Positions 24,791-34,659 are shown, numbered from the stretch's first letter. The stretch is 64,000 bases of DNA from Paenibacillus sp. EZ-K15 (GCF_002573715.1 NZ_PDHM01000003.1:926-64925); one strand, 5' to 3'. Numbers and translations: made by a program. Notes: generated from the letters alone by a model not told the origin.

Positions 24791-25699
24791 ATGAAACGAA
24801 CAAACAAATCTGCCCATCTTAGCATGGCAGCGAAAGAGCAAATTGCCGGATATTTATTTGTTGCTCCTTTAATGCTTGGGCTGTTTATTTTGACATTAAT
24901 CCCTGTCATTGGGTCTTTGCTGCTAAGTTTCACGAATTGGAACTTCGTAGCCGGGATGGGGGCAATCAAATTTGCAGGACTGAGTAATTTCGTCACCCTA
25001 TTCAAGGACAGTGCATTTGTGCAAAGTTTGGTTAACAATCTGGTCTTCATTATTACCGTTCCTGTTACCATGATTTTGGCCTTGGTACTTTCGGTACTGA
25101 TTGACCGGCAGGTCTATCTTAAGGGTGCTTTTAAGGTTATTTACTTTCTTCCCTATATTTCAAGCATTGTTGCCGTCGCCATGGTGTGGCAGGTTCTATT
25201 CCACCCATCTCTTGGCCCGGTGAATAAGTCGCTGATGTCCCTTGGGATAGATAATCCGCCGAAATGGCTTGCGGATATCGATTTTGCACTGCCGTCCCTG
25301 ATGATGATTCAGGTGTGGATCCTATTAGGGTACAACATCATCATCTATATTGCCGGATTACAGTCCATCCCAAGAGACCTGTATGAAGCTGCCGAGATTG
25401 ATGGAGCCAATGCATGGGTAAAATTCCGCAGCATTACGCTGCCGTGCATATCGCCGACCACCTTTTTCTTATTAGTGACAGGGATCATCGGTACCTTCAA
25501 GATTTTCGATCTAATCCAAGTGTTAACACAGGGCGGACCGGCTAATTCAACAACCGTCATCGTATATGAGTTGTACGATACAGCCTTCAACCAACTAAAG
25601 ACAGGTTATGCCTCCAGTATGGCTCTGATCCTGTTCCTGATCTGTCTGCTGATCACGGGTGCACAGATGCTAGCTCAGAAGAAGTGGGTCAACTATTAA
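24791..25699 (+). CDS. Carbohydrate ABC transporter permease (MalF/LacF type)
   Basis: A 302-residue membrane protein with six predicted helices. The EAA loop that docks the ATPase is visible as YEAAEIDGANAWVKFRSITL near residue 200. AGGAGGAG (24777-24784) precedes the ATG; an in-frame ATG at 24755 lies before that site. It is followed by a second permease and a binding lipoprotein. No ATPase gene is present in this operon. The neighbouring enzymes suggest import of uronate-containing oligosaccharides, which is an inference from context. Confidence 0.93.
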   Translation: MKRTNKSAHLSMAAKEQIAGYLFVAPLMLGLFILTLIPVIGSLLLSFTNWNFVAGMGAIKFAGLSNFVTLFKDSAFVQSLVNNLVFIITVPVTMILALVLSVLIDRQVYLKGAFKVIYFLPYISSIVAVAMVWQVLFHPSLGPVNKSLMSLGIDNPPKWLADIDFALPSLMMIQVWILLGYNIIIYIAGLQSIPRDLYEAAEIDGANAWVKFRSITLPCISPTTFFLLVTGIIGTFKIFDLIQVLTQGGPANSTTVIVYELYDTAFNQLKTGYASSMALILFLICLLITGAQMLAQKKWVNY

Positions 25700-25728
25700 G
25701 CAAATTTCAATGAGAGGAGAGGTATCCC

Positions 25729-26550
25729 ATGAAAGTAAATATATCCAAATTGATTTGGACGATCGTTATGGCCTTAATCGGTGTTCTGTTTATTCTTCCG
25801 TTTGTATGGATGTTGTCAACCTCCTTTAAACCGGAGATGGATGTGTTCAAATTTCCGATTGAATGGATCCCGAAAAATTGGAATGCCGTAGAGAACTACC
25901 AGACGGTATGGAGCGGACAGTTCGTACGTTATTATTGGAACTCCATTTATATCACGATCGCTACGACCGTCATTAATGTGTTTGTATGCGCACTTGCAGC
26001 CTATGGCTTCTCCAAGCTGCGTTTTCGCGGCAGAGATGCCATGTTTGTGCTTGTTCTGGCTTTGTACATGGTTCCGCCGCAGGCTTCGCTGGTACCGCAG
26101 TTCTTATTGTTCAATTGGATGAATCTGATTGATACCCATGCGGGTCTGATCCTGTTGAACAGCTTCAGTATTATTGGGGCATTCATGTTGAAACAATTTT
26201 TCATGGGCGTAAACAATGAATACATCGAGTCCGGCAAAATGGATGGGGCGGGTCACTTCCGAACCTTCTGGCAGATTGCTCTTCCGCTTATCCGTCCGGG
26301 TGTCGCTACTTACGCTATTCTCCGGTTCATCTGGACATGGAACGACTATCAGTATCCATTAATTTTCCTGAAGTCCAAAGATCTGTTTACGATCCAGCTC
26401 GGCATCCGACTCTTTGGGGACCAATATGGGGATGTATATTCCCTCATGATGGCTGGCGCCGTATCGGCCATATTGCCTCTGCTTATCATTTTTGCGATTG
26501 GTCAGAAGCAGGTTATCGAGGGCATTTCGCTTGGCGGAGTCAAGGGCTGA
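25729..26550 (+). CDS. Carbohydrate ABC transporter permease (MalG type)
   Basis: A 273-residue permease with six helices and the EAA loop YIESGKMDGAGHFRTFWQIA near residue 165. GAGAGGAGAGG precedes the ATG. It pairs with the permease encoded 29 bases upstream to form the membrane pore, taking substrate from the lipoprotein encoded at 26681. Confidence 0.93.
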   Translation: MKVNISKLIWTIVMALIGVLFILPFVWMLSTSFKPEMDVFKFPIEWIPKNWNAVENYQTVWSGQFVRYYWNSIYITIATTVINVFVCALAAYGFSKLRFRGRDAMFVLVLALYMVPPQASLVPQFLLFNWMNLIDTHAGLILLNSFSIIGAFMLKQFFMGVNNEYIESGKMDGAGHFRTFWQIALPLIRPGVATYAILRFIWTWNDYQYPLIFLKSKDLFTIQLGIRLFGDQYGDVYSLMMAGAVSAILPLLIIFAIGQKQVIEGISLGGVKG

Positions 26551-26624
26551 TAAAAAGTCAAAATAGTTTGGCTTCCGTAAAAATAGGGAACTACGCTAAA
26601 AGATCGATCATGATAGGATGATTT

Positions 26625-26638
26625 TGTAAGCACTTACT
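26625..26638. promoter_or_regulatory. cre-like operator ahead of the binding-protein gene
   Basis: TGTAAGCACTTACT fits the CcpA catabolite-response consensus with one mismatch at the centre. It lies 43 bases before the ATG of the binding protein. The same TGTAAG-N2-CTTAC pattern occurs at 34777 and 45211. Confidence 0.55.
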
Positions 26639-26680
26639 TCTATGAATAACGGGAAGCAGTTACTTTCGAGGAGGGTCAAT

Positions 26681-28042
26681 ATGAAAATCAAGAGATTATC
26701 GGCGATGTTGTTAAGCTTATCCTTTGCGCTTGTTGTTTCGGCTTGCGGAGGTGGAGGCAGCACGACGTCTGATTCGGCCGCTCAAGGCAGCGCAGACTCA
26801 GGCAAGGAAGCAGCACCTGATCAAATTGTGTTGAAATTAAGCACGTGGCAGACAGATGCAAAAGCGCAATGGAGCAAGATTATTCCCGAGTTTGAGAAGA
26901 AGTATCCAAACATCAAGGTAGAGCTGGATCTACTGAACGAGAAGGGCGATTCGCTTGCTTCCATGCAAAAACTGGACCTGATGGCCGCTTCGAATGACCA
27001 ACTGGACATCGTTGAGCTTCCTTATACGAATTATTCGCAGCGGGCAGATATCGGGCTTTTTGAACCACTCGAGAGCTACATAGAACAAGATGGCTACCAA
27101 TACGATGATGAATACTTGGTGGATACCAGAGTCAACGGCAAAATTTACGCACTGCCATCCTCCATGCAGCGCTGGTTCGTTATCATGAACAAAGCGATGT
27201 TGGAGGAAGCGGGTCTGCCGATCCCTACGGACTGGACGTGGAAAGAGTTTGAGGATTACGCGAAGAAGCTGACCAAGGGGGACGGTGTCGAGAAACGATA
27301 TGGCGCTTACCTGCACAATTGGCCGGATTACTTCCAGCTGCAATTGATGAGTAAGCCGTCTGATAACACGTTTCTTAAAGGCGACGGAACATCCAATGCG
27401 AAGGACCCACTGCTGAAAGCTAATCTGGAAATGATGAAGCGAATGATGTATGAGGATAAGAGTGCGAACCCGTACGAAGATATTATTTCGCAAAAGCTGG
27501 CTTACCGTAATCAATACTTCAACGGGCTTGCTGCTATGCTCCCTATGGGCGATTGGATGGTGGCGGAGTCTGGGGGAACGGACGCCATTCCGGCTACCTT
27601 CGAAACCGTATTTGCACCTCTGCCTAAACTGGAAGGGGAAAGCAAACATTACTCCCCGGTACAACCGACATATATGGCAGTGGCAGCAAAATCCGAAAAT
27701 AAGGAGGCCGCGTATCAATTCGTCAGATGGTATACGTCCGAAGGTCTCGAAATAGGGGGAAGAGTATTCTCCGGCTGGGCCAAGTCGGATACGGATAAGC
27801 TGATCGATACAATTGTAGGCTCCTCGAAAGATCCATCGAAGATCGATGTGGAGTCACTGAAATATACGATTAATAACACGGTGCCAGGATCAGCTCCGGT
27901 GCCTGTAAAATATGCCGAGGAAGCAAAGAATGTTGTGATTCCGGAAGCGGAGCTGTATATTCTGAATAAGCATGATCTGGACAAAACGATCGACAGCATC
28001 GATCAGAAGATTACCGAGGTTGTAAATAGTAATAAAAATTAG
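26681..28042 (+). CDS. Extracellular sugar-binding lipoprotein
   Basis: A 453-residue family 1 solute-binding protein. A lipoprotein signal peptide (KIKR, hydrophobic core, VSAC) places the lipidated cysteine at residue 22, followed by a Gly/Ser/Thr linker. The mature body holds the typical LSTWQTDAKAQWSKIIPEFE start. GAGGAGGG precedes the ATG at 26681; an upstream in-frame ATG at 26642 would bury the signal. It follows the two permeases, and its 130-base leader with a cre-like site suggests extra control. Ligand unknown. Confidence 0.93.
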   Translation: MKIKRLSAMLLSLSFALVVSACGGGGSTTSDSAAQGSADSGKEAAPDQIVLKLSTWQTDAKAQWSKIIPEFEKKYPNIKVELDLLNEKGDSLASMQKLDLMAASNDQLDIVELPYTNYSQRADIGLFEPLESYIEQDGYQYDDEYLVDTRVNGKIYALPSSMQRWFVIMNKAMLEEAGLPIPTDWTWKEFEDYAKKLTKGDGVEKRYGAYLHNWPDYFQLQLMSKPSDNTFLKGDGTSNAKDPLLKANLEMMKRMMYEDKSANPYEDIISQKLAYRNQYFNGLAAMLPMGDWMVAESGGTDAIPATFETVFAPLPKLEGESKHYSPVQPTYMAVAAKSENKEAAYQFVRWYTSEGLEIGGRVFSGWAKSDTDKLIDTIVGSSKDPSKIDVESLKYTINNTVPGSAPVPVKYAEEAKNVVIPEAELYILNKHDLDKTIDSIDQKITEVVNSNKN

Positions 28043-28101
28043 GCTGAGTTCGCAAGAATGTGATATGCCTAATGCATTAACAGGATACGAGGATGGTTAA
28101 G

Positions 28102-28121
28102 GGGAAAACTCAGGTTTTCCC
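28102..28121 (+). promoter_or_regulatory. Hairpin between binding protein and kinase genes
   Basis: GGGAAAAC and GTTTTCCC pair perfectly over 8 bp around TCAG, without a T run. In operons with an over-expressed binding protein such hairpins often protect the upstream message or reduce read-through. Confidence 0.55.
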
Positions 28122-28158
28122 TATTCCAATTCATTAAGATTTGAGGACTGCATCTGTG

Positions 28159-29973
28159 ATGATTCCCAAATTTTCATTGCGAAAAAAATTAATCTGGTCA
28201 GCACTGTTATGTTTTCTGCTCCCTCTGGGCGGAATATATTGGGTTACCAATTATTTAACCAAGGATCTTCTGCTGGATAGGGCCATTGTGAGCTCTGAGG
28301 ATGCACTAAAAGCGGTTCAATCCGATGTGAATAGCGTTCTGGATCAAACATTGGAGCTGTCCAACATGGTGCTGACGAACTCGGAGATCAGACAGCAAAT
28401 TATGTCCAGGCAGAAGCAGGGCACGCAGGAATACAAGAATGAGATCCTTGTAAACTACAGCCGCTTGATCCGGCTGCTCGATGAGCTCTTTAGACAGCAT
28501 GATGATTATTATGTCACCATCCTTGGAAAGAACGATTTTACATATACCAATTATTCGCACAACGACTTTAATCCGGCCATCTTATCCAAGCAGCCGTGGT
28601 TCGCGGAGCTAAACCAAATTCCTTCGTTCTCAACTTATTGGGTGGGATTACAGGACAATTATTTTAATGCTGCCGACAAGGATTCCTATCTGATTACGAT
28701 CGGGCGACCGATAAGAACCTCCTCCAACAGCATCATCGGTTATGTCATCATCAGCGTGAATGAACGTAAGATCCGCAGCCATCTTCAGAGCGGCTCTAAT
28801 TCAGACCAGGATATGATGCTGCTGGACGAGAAGGGTGTGGTTATCTCTCACTCCGATCCGTCCCTTATCGGAAGCAGGATGACCTGGTGGAATCAGGATG
28901 AGCCTGCACGAACGATTGAAATGGACAGCCGGGAATATGTATACGCGGAGCAGTCCATTCGTCCGAATACTTGGAATCTGGTCAGCTTAATTCCGTTATC
29001 ATCAGCCGTCTCCAAGTATAAACAGATTTTATTAATCAGTTTTGGGCTGCAGGTGCTTTTCTTTACCTTATTCTGTCTTCTTCTGATGGTATTGATTTCG
29101 GCCTTTACGAAGCCAATGAGGGAACTAAGCAGCTTCATAACCCGCATTGGCCGGGGGCAGCTGGATATCCGCTCGGGCATACGCGGCAACAACGAGGTGA
29201 CTCAGCTGGCACGGACGATTGATCATATGCTGGACAGGATCGAATCCAATATCGAGCAAATTACCGTGGAACAGGCCAAGAAGCGAAAGGCCGAGCTGGA
29301 GATGCTGCAGGCTCAGATCAACCCGCACTTTATGTTTAATCTTCTGAATTCCATCCGGCTTAACATACTGATCGAAGGGGATAAAGAGAACGCCGAATTG
29401 ATTGCTTCCTTGTCTTCCCTGCTGCGCATGACGATTAACCGCGATAATGAATTTATTCCGCTTCATGAAGAGGTGCAGACGGTTCATCACTATATCCGGC
29501 TCATGAATTTCCGGCATGCCAACCAGGTGAGACTTGAGGTGAATTACGAGGCAGGCTGCGAGCAAGCGTTAGTTCCGCGCTTCATGATTCAACCAATCAT
29601 TGAAAACGCTATTATTCATGGCTATGAGCAGTTTGCCGGGGTCATCTTCATTGAGGCGGTCCATATCACTGAAAAAGGAGCCAACGACATCAGCATCACG
29701 GTCCGTGACAACGGGATCGGTATGAGTGAGGCTACGCTTCAAGAGCTGCGCGCCAATGTGGACTCGGTTCAGGGAGCAGCAGCACCTGCCAAAAAGGGAT
29801 TTTCCGGCATTGGTGTCAAGAATGTATTTCAGCGCCTTCGTCTGATCTACGGAACGAACGCCCAACTGGAGATTCACAGTGAGCAGGACATTGGAACAAA
29901 CATCACGTTAAAGTTTCCATTCGAGGTGGAGAGAGGTGAGCATGGTGTTGACAGCGATTCTGGTGGACGATGA
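28159..29973 (+). CDS. Sensor histidine kinase, YesM type
   Basis: A 604-residue membrane kinase. One helix near residues 12-32, an extracellular Cache-like sensor to about 290, a second helix near 295-320, a HAMP linker, then the His_kinase domain with phospho-acceptor H390 in QINPHFMFNLLNSIRLN and an HATPase ending in DNGIGMSE and GIGVKN. It belongs to the YesM family, which pairs with AraC-type regulators and senses extracellular sugars. The ATG at 28159 is chosen over the TTG at 28141; the ribosome site is weak (GAGG). It overlaps the next gene by 32 bases. Confidence 0.92.
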   Translation: MIPKFSLRKKLIWSALLCFLLPLGGIYWVTNYLTKDLLLDRAIVSSEDALKAVQSDVNSVLDQTLELSNMVLTNSEIRQQIMSRQKQGTQEYKNEILVNYSRLIRLLDELFRQHDDYYVTILGKNDFTYTNYSHNDFNPAILSKQPWFAELNQIPSFSTYWVGLQDNYFNAADKDSYLITIGRPIRTSSNSIIGYVIISVNERKIRSHLQSGSNSDQDMMLLDEKGVVISHSDPSLIGSRMTWWNQDEPARTIEMDSREYVYAEQSIRPNTWNLVSLIPLSSAVSKYKQILLISFGLQVLFFTLFCLLLMVLISAFTKPMRELSSFITRIGRGQLDIRSGIRGNNEVTQLARTIDHMLDRIESNIEQITVEQAKKRKAELEMLQAQINPHFMFNLLNSIRLNILIEGDKENAELIASLSSLLRMTINRDNEFIPLHEEVQTVHHYIRLMNFRHANQVRLEVNYEAGCEQALVPRFMIQPIIENAIIHGYEQFAGVIFIEAVHITEKGANDISITVRDNGIGMSEATLQELRANVDSVQGAAAPAKKGFSGIGVKNVFQRLRLIYGTNAQLEIHSEQDIGTNITLKFPFEVERGEHGVDSDSGGR

Positions 29974-31546
29974 TTATCCTGTTGTACGCTATTTGTCACA
30001 AAGCATTGCGTGGATAGAGCTGGGTGTTGAATTGATCGGTTGTTACTCGAACGGCTTGGAGGCTTGGGAGGATGCGCAGCTTAAGCAGCCTGACATTATT
30101 ATTACGGATATCGGGATGCCCAAGATGAATGGCCTGGAGATGCTTGAAAAGTTCAACACAGTGAATCCCTTGTTTCGAGCCGTCATTTTATCCTGTCATA
30201 ACGAGTTCCATTATGCGCAACAAGCTATGAAGCTCAAAGTGAGTGATTATATTCTAAAAGAAAGCTTGGATGTAGAGCAGCTGCAGCAGCTGCTGCATAA
30301 CATCGCCGTTGATCTGAGCGAGGAGAAGCACAAAGCGGCAGAAGTGATGATGTATATGCAGAAGGAATCGCTCAACCGGTCCGCGCTAAAAGATCAATTG
30401 TTGAAGGATACCCTGTACCAGTTATCCTGGACAAAGGAAGCATGGATTAAGCATGCCCGGTTAAATGGTGTCGACCTTCAGGCCAGATATTACTTGCCTT
30501 TCGTTGTTTCTATCGACCGCATGCCCGAAGTTTCAAGGACCCGCAAAATGAACGATTATACGATTGCATTCGCGGTCGAAAATGTGCTGCAGGAAGTGCT
30601 CGATTCAATGCACCGCAGCGTTATTTTTCATTACAGCAACAAAGAACTGGTTGTTTTCATCTGTTGCGAGGACCCTGTTAAGGAACAGCAGATACTCTAC
30701 TATTCCCTGCAGCGGGCGATAACGGCCATGAAACAATATTTGAAAATATCAGTTACCTGCCTATTGGGAAGGGAAGCCGCAGCACCTGAAGAGCTTCGGC
30801 TTATATTAATGCCCATGCTCAAGGAATGGAGCCATCGCTTCTATCTGGAGGAATCCAGCATCTGCCGGTACGAGAAGGCGTCCTTCACCAGCGGAGATAT
30901 GTATGGAGAGTATGCCGTATTCTTCTCGCGGATCAATGACATGCTGGCCTTGAATCGGCCTGAGCACGTAGAGGAGATTGTAAAGGAATGGGCGGCATGG
31001 GTGGAGACGAACCGGTTCCCTCCTGCGGATGTGAAAGAATGGGTGCTGCAGCTGCTCATGGATTTACAGATGAAAACGAAAGTGACATTACAGGTTCAGG
31101 ACAGCATAACCGAAGAGAAGCTGTATGACGCGATCAACGATATTCATTCCATGGAACATCTGCGGAGCTGGATCATGGCATATCTAACGGAGCTCTCCCG
31201 CAGATTAAGCGTATTATCCATCCGCTCTAAGCGTTCTGAGATCATCCGGGCACAGAAATATGTGATTCAGCACGTGACCGAGAAATTGACGCTTGAAGAG
31301 ATGGCGGGTTATTTAAATTTGAACTCAAGCTATTTCAGCCGCTTGTTTAAACGTGAAACGAACCAGAATTTTATCGAATATGTCAATATGGTCAAACTCC
31401 AGAAGGCAAAACAGTTGCTTCAACAGTCTAATAAGACCGTCGAGGAAATATCGGACTATCTGGGTTATGCCAATAAGAGCTATTTTATCAAATTGTTCAA
31501 ACGGGAAATTGGCATGACGCCGAGCGAGTTTACGTCTTGGAGTTAA
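29942..31546 (+). CDS. AraC-type response regulator, YesN type
   Basis: A 534-residue regulator. The receiver domain (1-120) has the phospho-acceptor D56 in IIITDIGMPKMNG. The middle 250 residues are a YesN-type linker, and the last 100 are two AraC helix-turn-helix motifs (LTLEEMAGYLNLNSSYFSRL and VEEISDYLGYANKSYFIKLF). The ATG at 29942 follows GGAGAGG by 6 bases; GTG at 29936 is the alternative. It probably activates the importer and the downstream carbohydrate enzymes. Confidence 0.93.
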   Translation: MVLTAILVDDDYPVVRYLSQSIAWIELGVELIGCYSNGLEAWEDAQLKQPDIIITDIGMPKMNGLEMLEKFNTVNPLFRAVILSCHNEFHYAQQAMKLKVSDYILKESLDVEQLQQLLHNIAVDLSEEKHKAAEVMMYMQKESLNRSALKDQLLKDTLYQLSWTKEAWIKHARLNGVDLQARYYLPFVVSIDRMPEVSRTRKMNDYTIAFAVENVLQEVLDSMHRSVIFHYSNKELVVFICCEDPVKEQQILYYSLQRAITAMKQYLKISVTCLLGREAAAPEELRLILMPMLKEWSHRFYLEESSICRYEKASFTSGDMYGEYAVFFSRINDMLALNRPEHVEEIVKEWAAWVETNRFPPADVKEWVLQLLMDLQMKTKVTLQVQDSITEEKLYDAINDIHSMEHLRSWIMAYLTELSRRLSVLSIRSKRSEIIRAQKYVIQHVTEKLTLEEMAGYLNLNSSYFSRLFKRETNQNFIEYVNMVKLQKAKQLLQQSNKTVEEISDYLGYANKSYFIKLFKREIGMTPSEFTSWS

Positions 31547-31576
31547 TTTTTAGCGATAGGAGGAGAGAGTGAGATC

Positions 31577-33442
31577 ATGGAACAGACACAAGGATCGTTA
31601 CAAGGCTTTCCACTTCGCACCAAAGCCGATCTGCAAAAGGCCGTGCTGGATACGCTGGAGCCTTTGAAGCGGCGGTTCACGTCGGGATATGCCGGACTAA
31701 CGCTTGGATCAACAGCAGCCATACATAATGACGCCATCGCACTTATGGAGGCTTTTGCCAGACCGTTATGGGGATTGATCCCCCATGCGAGCGGGGGAGG
31801 CGAATCGGATTTATGGCCCCTGTACCTGAAGGGCATCGTGAATGGTACGGACCCGAAGCATGCCGAATATTGGGGAGAGTTTACGACCCAGGATCAGCGT
31901 ATGGTCGAGCAGGCGGTATTCGGATTTGGACTGGCGCTTGCTCCACATAAGCTGTGGGAGCCATTGCAGGAGCAGGAAAAGCAGCGGCTGTACCGGTGGC
32001 TCAATCAGATCAACCTCGTGGATCATTCCAATCCGAACAATTGGCTGATGTTTACGGTGCTTGTAAATATGGGCTTCAAGAAGGTGGGCATGCCTTACAA
32101 TCAAGCCATTATAGATGAGTATCTCGATATCATCGATACTTACTATTTAGGCGATGGATGGTATTCCGACGGCAAGACGGACCAGCGGGATTATTATATT
32201 CCGTTTGCTATGCACTTCTATACGCTGATCTACGCGAAGCTGATGGAGCATGACGATCCTGAACGTGCACGGATTTATAAGGAGCGGGCGAAGATGTTTG
32301 CAGAGCAATTCATTTATTGGTTCGCCGAGGACGGAAGCAGTCTTCCCTTTGGACGAAGCCAGACCTATCGCTTCGCCCAGGTCTCCTTCTGGTGTGCACT
32401 CGTATACGCCGGCGTCGAGCCATTCTCCCTTGGTGTGATCAAAGGGATCATTATGAGGCATTTGCGGTGGTGGTTTGCCCAGCCCATCTTTACGATAGAC
32501 GGCTTGTTAAGTATCGGATACGCCTACCCCAATTTGATCATGGGAGAGAGCTACAACGCTCCAGGATCACCATACTGGGCGTTTAAATCATTTCTCATAT
32601 TGGATTTGCCGGATGATCATCCGTTCTGGACCGTGGATGAGGAGCCCTTGCCAAACTTGAAACCGGTGTCATCCCAGCCTCATGCCAGAATGCTGGTATG
32701 CAAACCGGAGGATGATGGGCATATAACGGCTTTGGCATCCGGTCAAATGGCTAACTTTGATATGGCACACAGTGCAGCCAAATATGCAAAATTCGCCTAC
32801 TCTACTCGATTTGGTTTCAGCGTTCCCAAAGGGTATTATGGCCTCGGACAGGGGGCTTATGATTCGATGCTGGCTCTAAGCGAATGCGATGAGCATTATC
32901 GTGTACGGCGCTTTTGCGAGGAGTTCCGCATCGAAGAGCAGTATGTATACTCCAGATGGCTTCCTTGGCATGATGTCGAAGTGCGGACATGGCTGATTCC
33001 TGCCGGACTGTGGCATATACGGATTCACCATATCCATTCAAGCCGCTGCTTAACTGCGGCTGAGGGCGGATTTGCCGTGGGAAGGATGACTGATTTTGCC
33101 CTAAGCGAGATCGAGGCGGTCAAGGCGGAACCTGAGCGGATGGCTGCGATGATGCCGGGTGGAATCAGTGGAATCGTAAATGTGCAGGGATACAGTGGCG
33201 CGGTCATGGTTTACCCGGAGGCCAATACGAACCTACTCAAGCCGAGAACGATGATTCCGACGTTAACCGTCCAGCTGGAGCCGGGCGAACATGTTTTGAT
33301 ATCGGCCGTATACGGAGCTTCAAACCGCGAGGACAATCGGAGACGCTACGACCTGCCTCCGATTGTAGAGCGCACACTCGAAGGAAACATCGTCGTTATG
33401 GATGCCGAGAACGGAAGCGTCCTATTTCGTTTAGTCATATAG
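31577..33442 (+). CDS. DUF2264 family protein, probable carbohydrate-active enzyme
   Basis: A 621-residue protein with no signal peptide. Residues 20-340 look like an alpha/alpha toroid (repeated aromatic helices such as LYRWLNQINLVDHSNPNNWL and DYYIPFAMHFYTLIYAKLM), and the C-terminal 250 residues are beta-rich. I recognise it as DUF2264. This architecture is shared by polysaccharide lyases and uronate-acting hydrolases; I recall a link of such proteins to CAZy beta-glucuronidases but cannot confirm it here. AGGAGGAGAG precedes the ATG. It lies directly between the YesN regulator and the GH88 gene, so action on an imported uronate oligosaccharide is plausible. Confidence 0.82.
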   Translation: MEQTQGSLQGFPLRTKADLQKAVLDTLEPLKRRFTSGYAGLTLGSTAAIHNDAIALMEAFARPLWGLIPHASGGGESDLWPLYLKGIVNGTDPKHAEYWGEFTTQDQRMVEQAVFGFGLALAPHKLWEPLQEQEKQRLYRWLNQINLVDHSNPNNWLMFTVLVNMGFKKVGMPYNQAIIDEYLDIIDTYYLGDGWYSDGKTDQRDYYIPFAMHFYTLIYAKLMEHDDPERARIYKERAKMFAEQFIYWFAEDGSSLPFGRSQTYRFAQVSFWCALVYAGVEPFSLGVIKGIIMRHLRWWFAQPIFTIDGLLSIGYAYPNLIMGESYNAPGSPYWAFKSFLILDLPDDHPFWTVDEEPLPNLKPVSSQPHARMLVCKPEDDGHITALASGQMANFDMAHSAAKYAKFAYSTRFGFSVPKGYYGLGQGAYDSMLALSECDEHYRVRRFCEEFRIEEQYVYSRWLPWHDVEVRTWLIPAGLWHIRIHHIHSSRCLTAAEGGFAVGRMTDFALSEIEAVKAEPERMAAMMPGGISGIVNVQGYSGAVMVYPEANTNLLKPRTMIPTLTVQLEPGEHVLISAVYGASNREDNRRRYDLPPIVERTLEGNIVVMDAENGSVLFRLVI

Positions 33443-33476
33443 CACAAACAAGCATATGAGCAAGGGGAGGATGAAC

Positions 33477-34601
33477 ATGTGGAAAAGCGCAATTGACGAT
33501 GCCATTCAGAAAATCAAGCAAAATATTAGGAAGCATCCGGGGAAGTTGCCGCATATTATCGAGGGCCAGCGATACGAGTGGGGCGATAATAACGACTGGA
33601 TCGAAGGGTTCTATGTCGGGATGATGTGGCTTGCCTACGAGTATGGACAAGATCCCTTCTATAAGGAGGCGGCTGAGTCTTACCTGACCAATTTTCAGGA
33701 TCGGCTGGATCGGCATGTGGCATTGGATCATCATGACATCGGTTTTCTATATTCACTGTCTGCGGTAGCGCAGTGGCGTGTAACGGGGAGCGATGCGGCT
33801 CGTATGACGGCACTGCAGGCAGCGGATACCTTGCTGGCACGGTGGCGCCCGAAAATGGGAATTATACAGGCATGGGGCCCAGCGGATGATCCTGAGAACG
33901 GGGGACGGATGATTATCGATTGTCTGCTGAATCTCCCACTGCTGTTTTGGGCTCATGAGCAGACAGGTGAAACGAAGTATTATGATATTGCCATGAAGCA
34001 TGCTTTGCAGAGCCAGAAGTTTCTGGTGCGTGGGGACGGGTCCTCCTACCATACGTTCTATTTTGGCGTTAACAATGGAAACGCACTTCGGGGCGGTACC
34101 CATCAAGGGTACCAAGACGGATCGACCTGGACACGTGGTCAGGCCTGGGGGATATACGGTTTTGCACTGGCTTACAGATATACGAAGCATGAGGCATTTT
34201 TGGATACGGCCAAGCGTCTTGCCCGATATTTCATCGAACGTATGGCTGAGGATGCGGTTGTCTATTGGGATTTTGATGTGCCGATTGAGGAGGGCACACC
34301 GCGCGACAGCTCGGCATCGGCTATCGCAGCGTGCGGATTGCTGGAGCTTCTGGAGCTTATGGAAGACCATGATTCGGACCGGGCGCTGTTCGAGGATGCG
34401 TTGAACCGCAGCATGAGCGCATTGGTGGAGCATTATTCAACGATGGACCTGCCGGATGCGGAGGGGCTGGTGAAGCACGGCTCTTACCATGTGAGGGGGG
34501 ACAGGGCGCCGGATGATTATATGATCTGGGGAGATTATTTTTATTTGGAAGCGCTGGTCCGGCTTGAACAAGGAATTAAAGGCTATTGGTACGAATCTTA
34601 A
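33477..34601 (+). CDS. ugl: Unsaturated glucuronyl hydrolase, GH88
   Basis: A 374-residue cytoplasmic enzyme closely resembling the UGL of Bacillus/Paenibacillus sp. GL1. Lyase products carry a 4,5-unsaturated uronic acid at the non-reducing end; GH88 hydrates that double bond and so releases the sugar. The two catalytic aspartates can be placed at D87 (LDHHDIGFLYS) and D148 (MIIDCLLNLPLL), matching D88 and D149 of the GL1 enzyme. GGTHQG and TWTRGQAWGIYGF are also conserved. The start at 33477 is 6 bases after AAGGGGAGG. GL1-type enzymes act on gellan, xanthan and glycosaminoglycan fragments. Confidence 0.93.
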   Translation: MWKSAIDDAIQKIKQNIRKHPGKLPHIIEGQRYEWGDNNDWIEGFYVGMMWLAYEYGQDPFYKEAAESYLTNFQDRLDRHVALDHHDIGFLYSLSAVAQWRVTGSDAARMTALQAADTLLARWRPKMGIIQAWGPADDPENGGRMIIDCLLNLPLLFWAHEQTGETKYYDIAMKHALQSQKFLVRGDGSSYHTFYFGVNNGNALRGGTHQGYQDGSTWTRGQAWGIYGFALAYRYTKHEAFLDTAKRLARYFIERMAEDAVVYWDFDVPIEEGTPRDSSASAIAACGLLELLELMEDHDSDRALFEDALNRSMSALVEHYSTMDLPDAEGLVKHGSYHVRGDRAPDDYMIWGDYFYLEALVRLEQGIKGYWYES

Positions 34602-34625
34602 AGCTGAAATATGCAACGGGTATGT

Positions 34626-34659
34626 ACCTCTGTCGGCGATCTGCCTGCAGAGGTTTTTT
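34626..34659 (+). terminator. Terminator after the GH88 gene
   Basis: ACCTCTG (34626-34632) pairs with CAGAGGT (34648-34654), followed by six T. The loop is 15 bases and can form a small inner stem. Confidence 0.75.
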
